The notes under the pieces: model-generated
Told to the model about the DNA's origin: nothing
The model's database searches: none
The model's input: only the letters and a program-made list of their open reading frames with translations
Assembly: GCA_964568355.1 (NCBI GenBank)
Contig: CAZMRK010000379.1
Coordinates: 1-14,976 of the forward strand
DNA from: JAJPJX01 sp964568355
GTDB taxonomy: Bacteria > Acidobacteriota > Terriglobia > Bryobacterales > Bryobacteraceae
Reading direction: 5' to 3'
Length of the DNA: 14,976 bases
Program-made: the position numbers and the translations under genes
Shown: piece after piece, positions 13,017 through 14,976 of the stretch
Layout: each line of letters begins with the position of its first letter
Position numbering within the stretch: position 1 is the first letter of the stretch

Positions 13017-14120
13017 ATGAGCGTCGACTATCTTCGTGAAGCAATCGATCTGGCCCGCAAGGGGCGCTCTCTAGCCAGCCCCAATCCCATGGTGGGCGCC
13101 GTCCTGGTGCGCGACGGGCAAGTGGTTGGGCGCGGCTTTCATACCTGGGCCGGCGTCAAGCACGCGGAGATCCTGGCTCTCGAAGAGGCCGGCGAGCAGG
13201 CCCGCGGCGCTACGCTCTATCTCAACCTGGAGCCTTGCGCGCACCAGGGCCGGACTGGCCCCTGCGCCGACGCCCTGATCCGCGCCGGCATCCGCCGCGT
13301 CGTGGCGCCTCTGACCGATCCCAACCCCCTGGTGGCCGGTGAGGGTTTCCGCCGCTTGCGCGCCGCCGGCGTGGAGGTTGAGATCGATTCCACCTTGGCC
13401 GCCGAAGCGGAAAAACTCAACGAGCCATTCATTCACTTCATGCGCACCGGCCGGCCCCTGGTCACGCTCAAAACCGCTCTCACCCTGGACGGCAAGATCG
13501 CTGCGCCGGACGACAACCGCGGCTGGATCACCAGCGAGAAAGCGCGCCTGCACGTGCAGCAATTGCGCCACGATTCCGACGCCATCCTCACCGGCATCGG
13601 TACGGTGCTGGCCGATGACTGCTTCCTGACCGATCGCACCCATCTGCCCCGCAGCCGTCCGCTGCTGCGCGTCGTTGTGGATTCCCAGTTGCGCCTGCCG
13701 CTCGATTCGCGCATGGTGCGCAGCGCCCAGGAAGACCTGGTCGTCATCGGTACCTCCGCCGCCTCCGCCGACCGGCGCAGGGCTTTGGAAAGCCAGGGCG
13801 TCCGCGTACTCGCTTTCGACGGCCGCGGAGGCCGGTCCGATCTGCGCCGCACCATCGAGTGGCTGGGCGAGCAGAAATACCTCTCCCTCATGATCGAGGC
13901 CGGCAGCAAAGTCAATTGGGCCGCGCTGGAAAGCGAACTGGTCGACAAGATCTTCTTCTACTACGGTCCCAAGATCCTGGGCGGCATGGAATCCCTGCCC
14001 ATGGCCGGCGGCATCGGCCGGCGCCGCCGTTCCGACGCCATCGGCGTGCACTCGATCCAACTGCATTCCATCGCCGCCGACGAGTTCGCTGTGGAAGGCT
14101 ACATTCGCAAGGAGATCTGA
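13017..14120 (+). CDS. ribD: Bifunctional diaminohydroxyphosphoribosylaminopyrimidine deaminase / 5-amino-6-(5-phosphoribosylamino)uracil reductase
   Basis: A 367-residue RibD carrying out the second and third steps of riboflavin synthesis: deamination of the pyrimidine ring, then NADPH reduction of the ribose. The N-terminal deaminase (about 1-145) shows SPNPMVGAVLV, the zinc ligand and catalytic HAE (49-51), and PC-x8-C (P73, C74, C83). The C-terminal reductase (about 146-360) begins RPLVTLKTALTLDGKIA and contains WITSEKARLHVQQLRHDSDA and LTGIGTVLADD. The frame is open 38 codons further upstream inside ftsY, but 13017 places the protein start where the family begins; AGAGG sits just before it. 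The next gene, ribE, starts on the base after the ribD stop. There is no room for an FMN riboswitch in the 34-nt gap after ftsY. Confidence 0.96.
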   Translation: MSVDYLREAIDLARKGRSLASPNPMVGAVLVRDGQVVGRGFHTWAGVKHAEILALEEAGEQARGATLYLNLEPCAHQGRTGPCADALIRAGIRRVVAPLTDPNPLVAGEGFRRLRAAGVEVEIDSTLAAEAEKLNEPFIHFMRTGRPLVTLKTALTLDGKIAAPDDNRGWITSEKARLHVQQLRHDSDAILTGIGTVLADDCFLTDRTHLPRSRPLLRVVVDSQLRLPLDSRMVRSAQEDLVVIGTSAASADRRRALESQGVRVLAFDGRGGRSDLRRTIEWLGEQKYLSLMIEAGSKVNWAALESELVDKIFFYYGPKILGGMESLPMAGGIGRRRRSDAIGVHSIQLHSIAADEFAVEGYIRKEI

Positions 14121-14762
14121 GTGTTTACCGGAATCATAGAAGAACTGGGTACAGTACGGTCGCTCGTTTCCGGCTCCGCCGGAGCGCGACTCCAGGTTCG
14201 CTGCCGTACGGTCCTGCAGGATAGCCCCGAGGGCGCCAGTATCGCCGTCAACGGAGTCTGTCTCACCGCCGTGGATCTGCGCCCTGATTCGTTCTCCGCC
14301 GATCTCGCGCCTGAAACTTTGAGCCGCAGTAACCTGGGCCGGCTGCGTCCCGGTTCCAGCGTCAACCTGGAGCGTCCGCTTGCCCCCTCCGGGCGCCTGA
14401 GCGGCCACATCGTGCAGGGCCACGTCGACGGCACCGGAGAGTTCCTCTCTCTGGAATCGCTCGGCGAAGACAACTGGTGGCTCCGCATCCGCGTGCCTCC
14501 CGAGCTCGATCCCTACCTGGTGTTCAAAGGCTCCATCGCTATTGACGGAATCAGCCTCACGGTTGCCGCGCTCGAAGCCGATGTGCTCTCGGTGACCATC
14601 ATTCCGCACACCTATCGCCACACGACACTGGGCGGCTATCGTCCTGGAGACCTGGTCAACCTGGAATGCGACATCCTGGCCAAGCATGTGGAAAAGCTGC
14701 TCCGCAAGCTCAACCTGCAGTCGCCCCTGACCATCGAAAAGCTGAAGGAGAACGGCTATTGA
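14121..14762 (+). CDS. ribE: Riboflavin synthase alpha chain
   Basis: A 213-residue riboflavin synthase that dismutates two 6,7-dimethyl-8-ribityllumazine molecules into riboflavin and the pyrimidine precursor. It shows the family's duplicated barrel: the first half opens with MFTGIIEELGTV and carries GASIAVNGVCLTAV; the second has GHIVQGHVDGTG and GSIAIDGISLTV. The C-terminus LAKHVEKLLRK is the trimerisation helix. The start is a GTG placed directly after the ribD TGA, with a strong AAGGAG (14109-14114) at 6-nt spacing, so translation is coupled. Some annotations use ribC or ribE for this enzyme. It ends 9 nt before the stop of the convergent DHH gene. Confidence 0.96.
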   Translation: MFTGIIEELGTVRSLVSGSAGARLQVRCRTVLQDSPEGASIAVNGVCLTAVDLRPDSFSADLAPETLSRSNLGRLRPGSSVNLERPLAPSGRLSGHIVQGHVDGTGEFLSLESLGEDNWWLRIRVPPELDPYLVFKGSIAIDGISLTVAALEADVLSVTIIPHTYRHTTLGGYRPGDLVNLECDILAKHVEKLLRKLNLQSPLTIEKLKENGY

Positions 14763-14771
14763 GCCGGCCGC

Positions 14772-14976
14772 CTACTGCTTCAATTCCGCGCGGATCTCCG
14801 CCGCTACCTCCCGAGCCTTTTCTACCGCGCCCGGCTCGAAGCTGATCGCGCCCACCCGCGCGTGCCCGCCTCCGCCGTAGCGCTCGCAGATACTCGCCAG
14901 GTTATGCGTCGGCTCTTCCTTCGCCCAGGGGTTCGATCCCACCGAGATCTTCGTGCGGAAGCTCGACGGACTTACC
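14772..14976 (-). CDS. DHH/DHHA1-family phosphoesterase, C-terminal fragment (start outside window)
   Basis: The minus strand read from the right edge gives 67 codons ending in TAG at 14774-14772. The fragment contains TKISVGSNPW, HNLASICERYGGGGHARVGAISF and a helical tail. The GGGGHxxVGA block is the substrate-binding signature of the DHHA1 domain found at the C-terminus of DHH phosphoesterases such as nanoRNases and cyclic-dinucleotide hydrolases. The catalytic DHH half lies beyond the window, so the substrate cannot be stated. It converges with ribE with a 9-nt gap and no terminator. Quoted blocks here are 23 residues or fewer in the protein, given as landmarks at roughly 24-46 of the fragment. 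Confidence 0.8.
   Translation of the reverse strand, partial: VSPSSFRTKISVGSNPWAKEEPTHNLASICERYGGGGHARVGAISFEPGAVEKAREVAAEIRAELKQ

Noticed and set aside
13071..14687. 538-codon minus-strand frame opposite ribD and ribE
   Set aside because: It spans two well-identified genes and is His/Ala/Gly/Gln-rich shadow sequence.
1..14976. CRISPR array, tRNA, rRNA or phage genes
   Set aside because: No regularly spaced repeats, no cloverleaf-like sequences in the gaps, and nearly all the window is accounted for by bacterial chromosomal genes.

Overview
The window is GC-rich, gene-dense bacterial chromosome with no phage, transposon, rRNA or tRNA signal. The gene set points to Acidobacteriota, probably the Bryobacterales/Solibacter side. 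The main clues are a planctomycete-type cytochrome (DUF1549/DUF1553) plus DUF1501 pair, which is expanded in Planctomycetes, Verrucomicrobia and Solibacter, and a bifunctional fucokinase/GDP-fucose pyrophosphorylase. This assignment rests on gene content only.

Layout: 1-3986 (minus) holds a secreted c-type cytochrome protein (DUF1549/DUF1553) followed by a Tat-exported DUF1501 protein cut by the left edge. Divergently, 4072-5073 (plus) encodes a lone HlyD/RND-type periplasmic adaptor with no transporter partner in view. 5074-5294 is the longest non-coding stretch and holds a dyad that could be an operator. 5295-9877 (plus) is a two-gene unit: a one-chain class I (4Fe-4S) fumarate hydratase whose stop overlaps the start of a 1022-residue FKP-type enzyme making GDP-L-fucose. 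9926-11003 (plus) is a three-gene chain linked by 4-nt overlaps: a Phd/YefM-like antitoxin, a PIN-domain (VapC) toxin with intact acidic residues, and an Hsp15-like S4 RNA-binding protein. 11057-12010 (minus) is an atypical SDR/NAD-dependent epimerase-like protein, convergent with the Hsp15 gene across two perfect hairpins.

12032-14762 (plus) carries ftsY (SRP receptor GTPase), ribD (bifunctional deaminase/reductase) and ribE (riboflavin synthase alpha chain). The right edge holds the last 67 codons of a convergent DHH/DHHA1 phosphoesterase.

Most of this is ordinary housekeeping and accessory metabolism. The points most worth a second look are: (i) four genes at the head of transcription units lack a Shine-Dalgarno sequence and instead carry a -10-like hexamer 6-9 nt before the ATG, which suggests leaderless mRNAs, including a 21-bp divergent gap where both -10 boxes sit on the same bases; (ii) a toxin-antitoxin pair translationally coupled to a putative ribosome-rescue protein; (iii) a fumarase-like enzyme with a non-standard active-site neighbourhood coupled to GDP-fucose synthesis. 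I did not find a clear, wholly new system.
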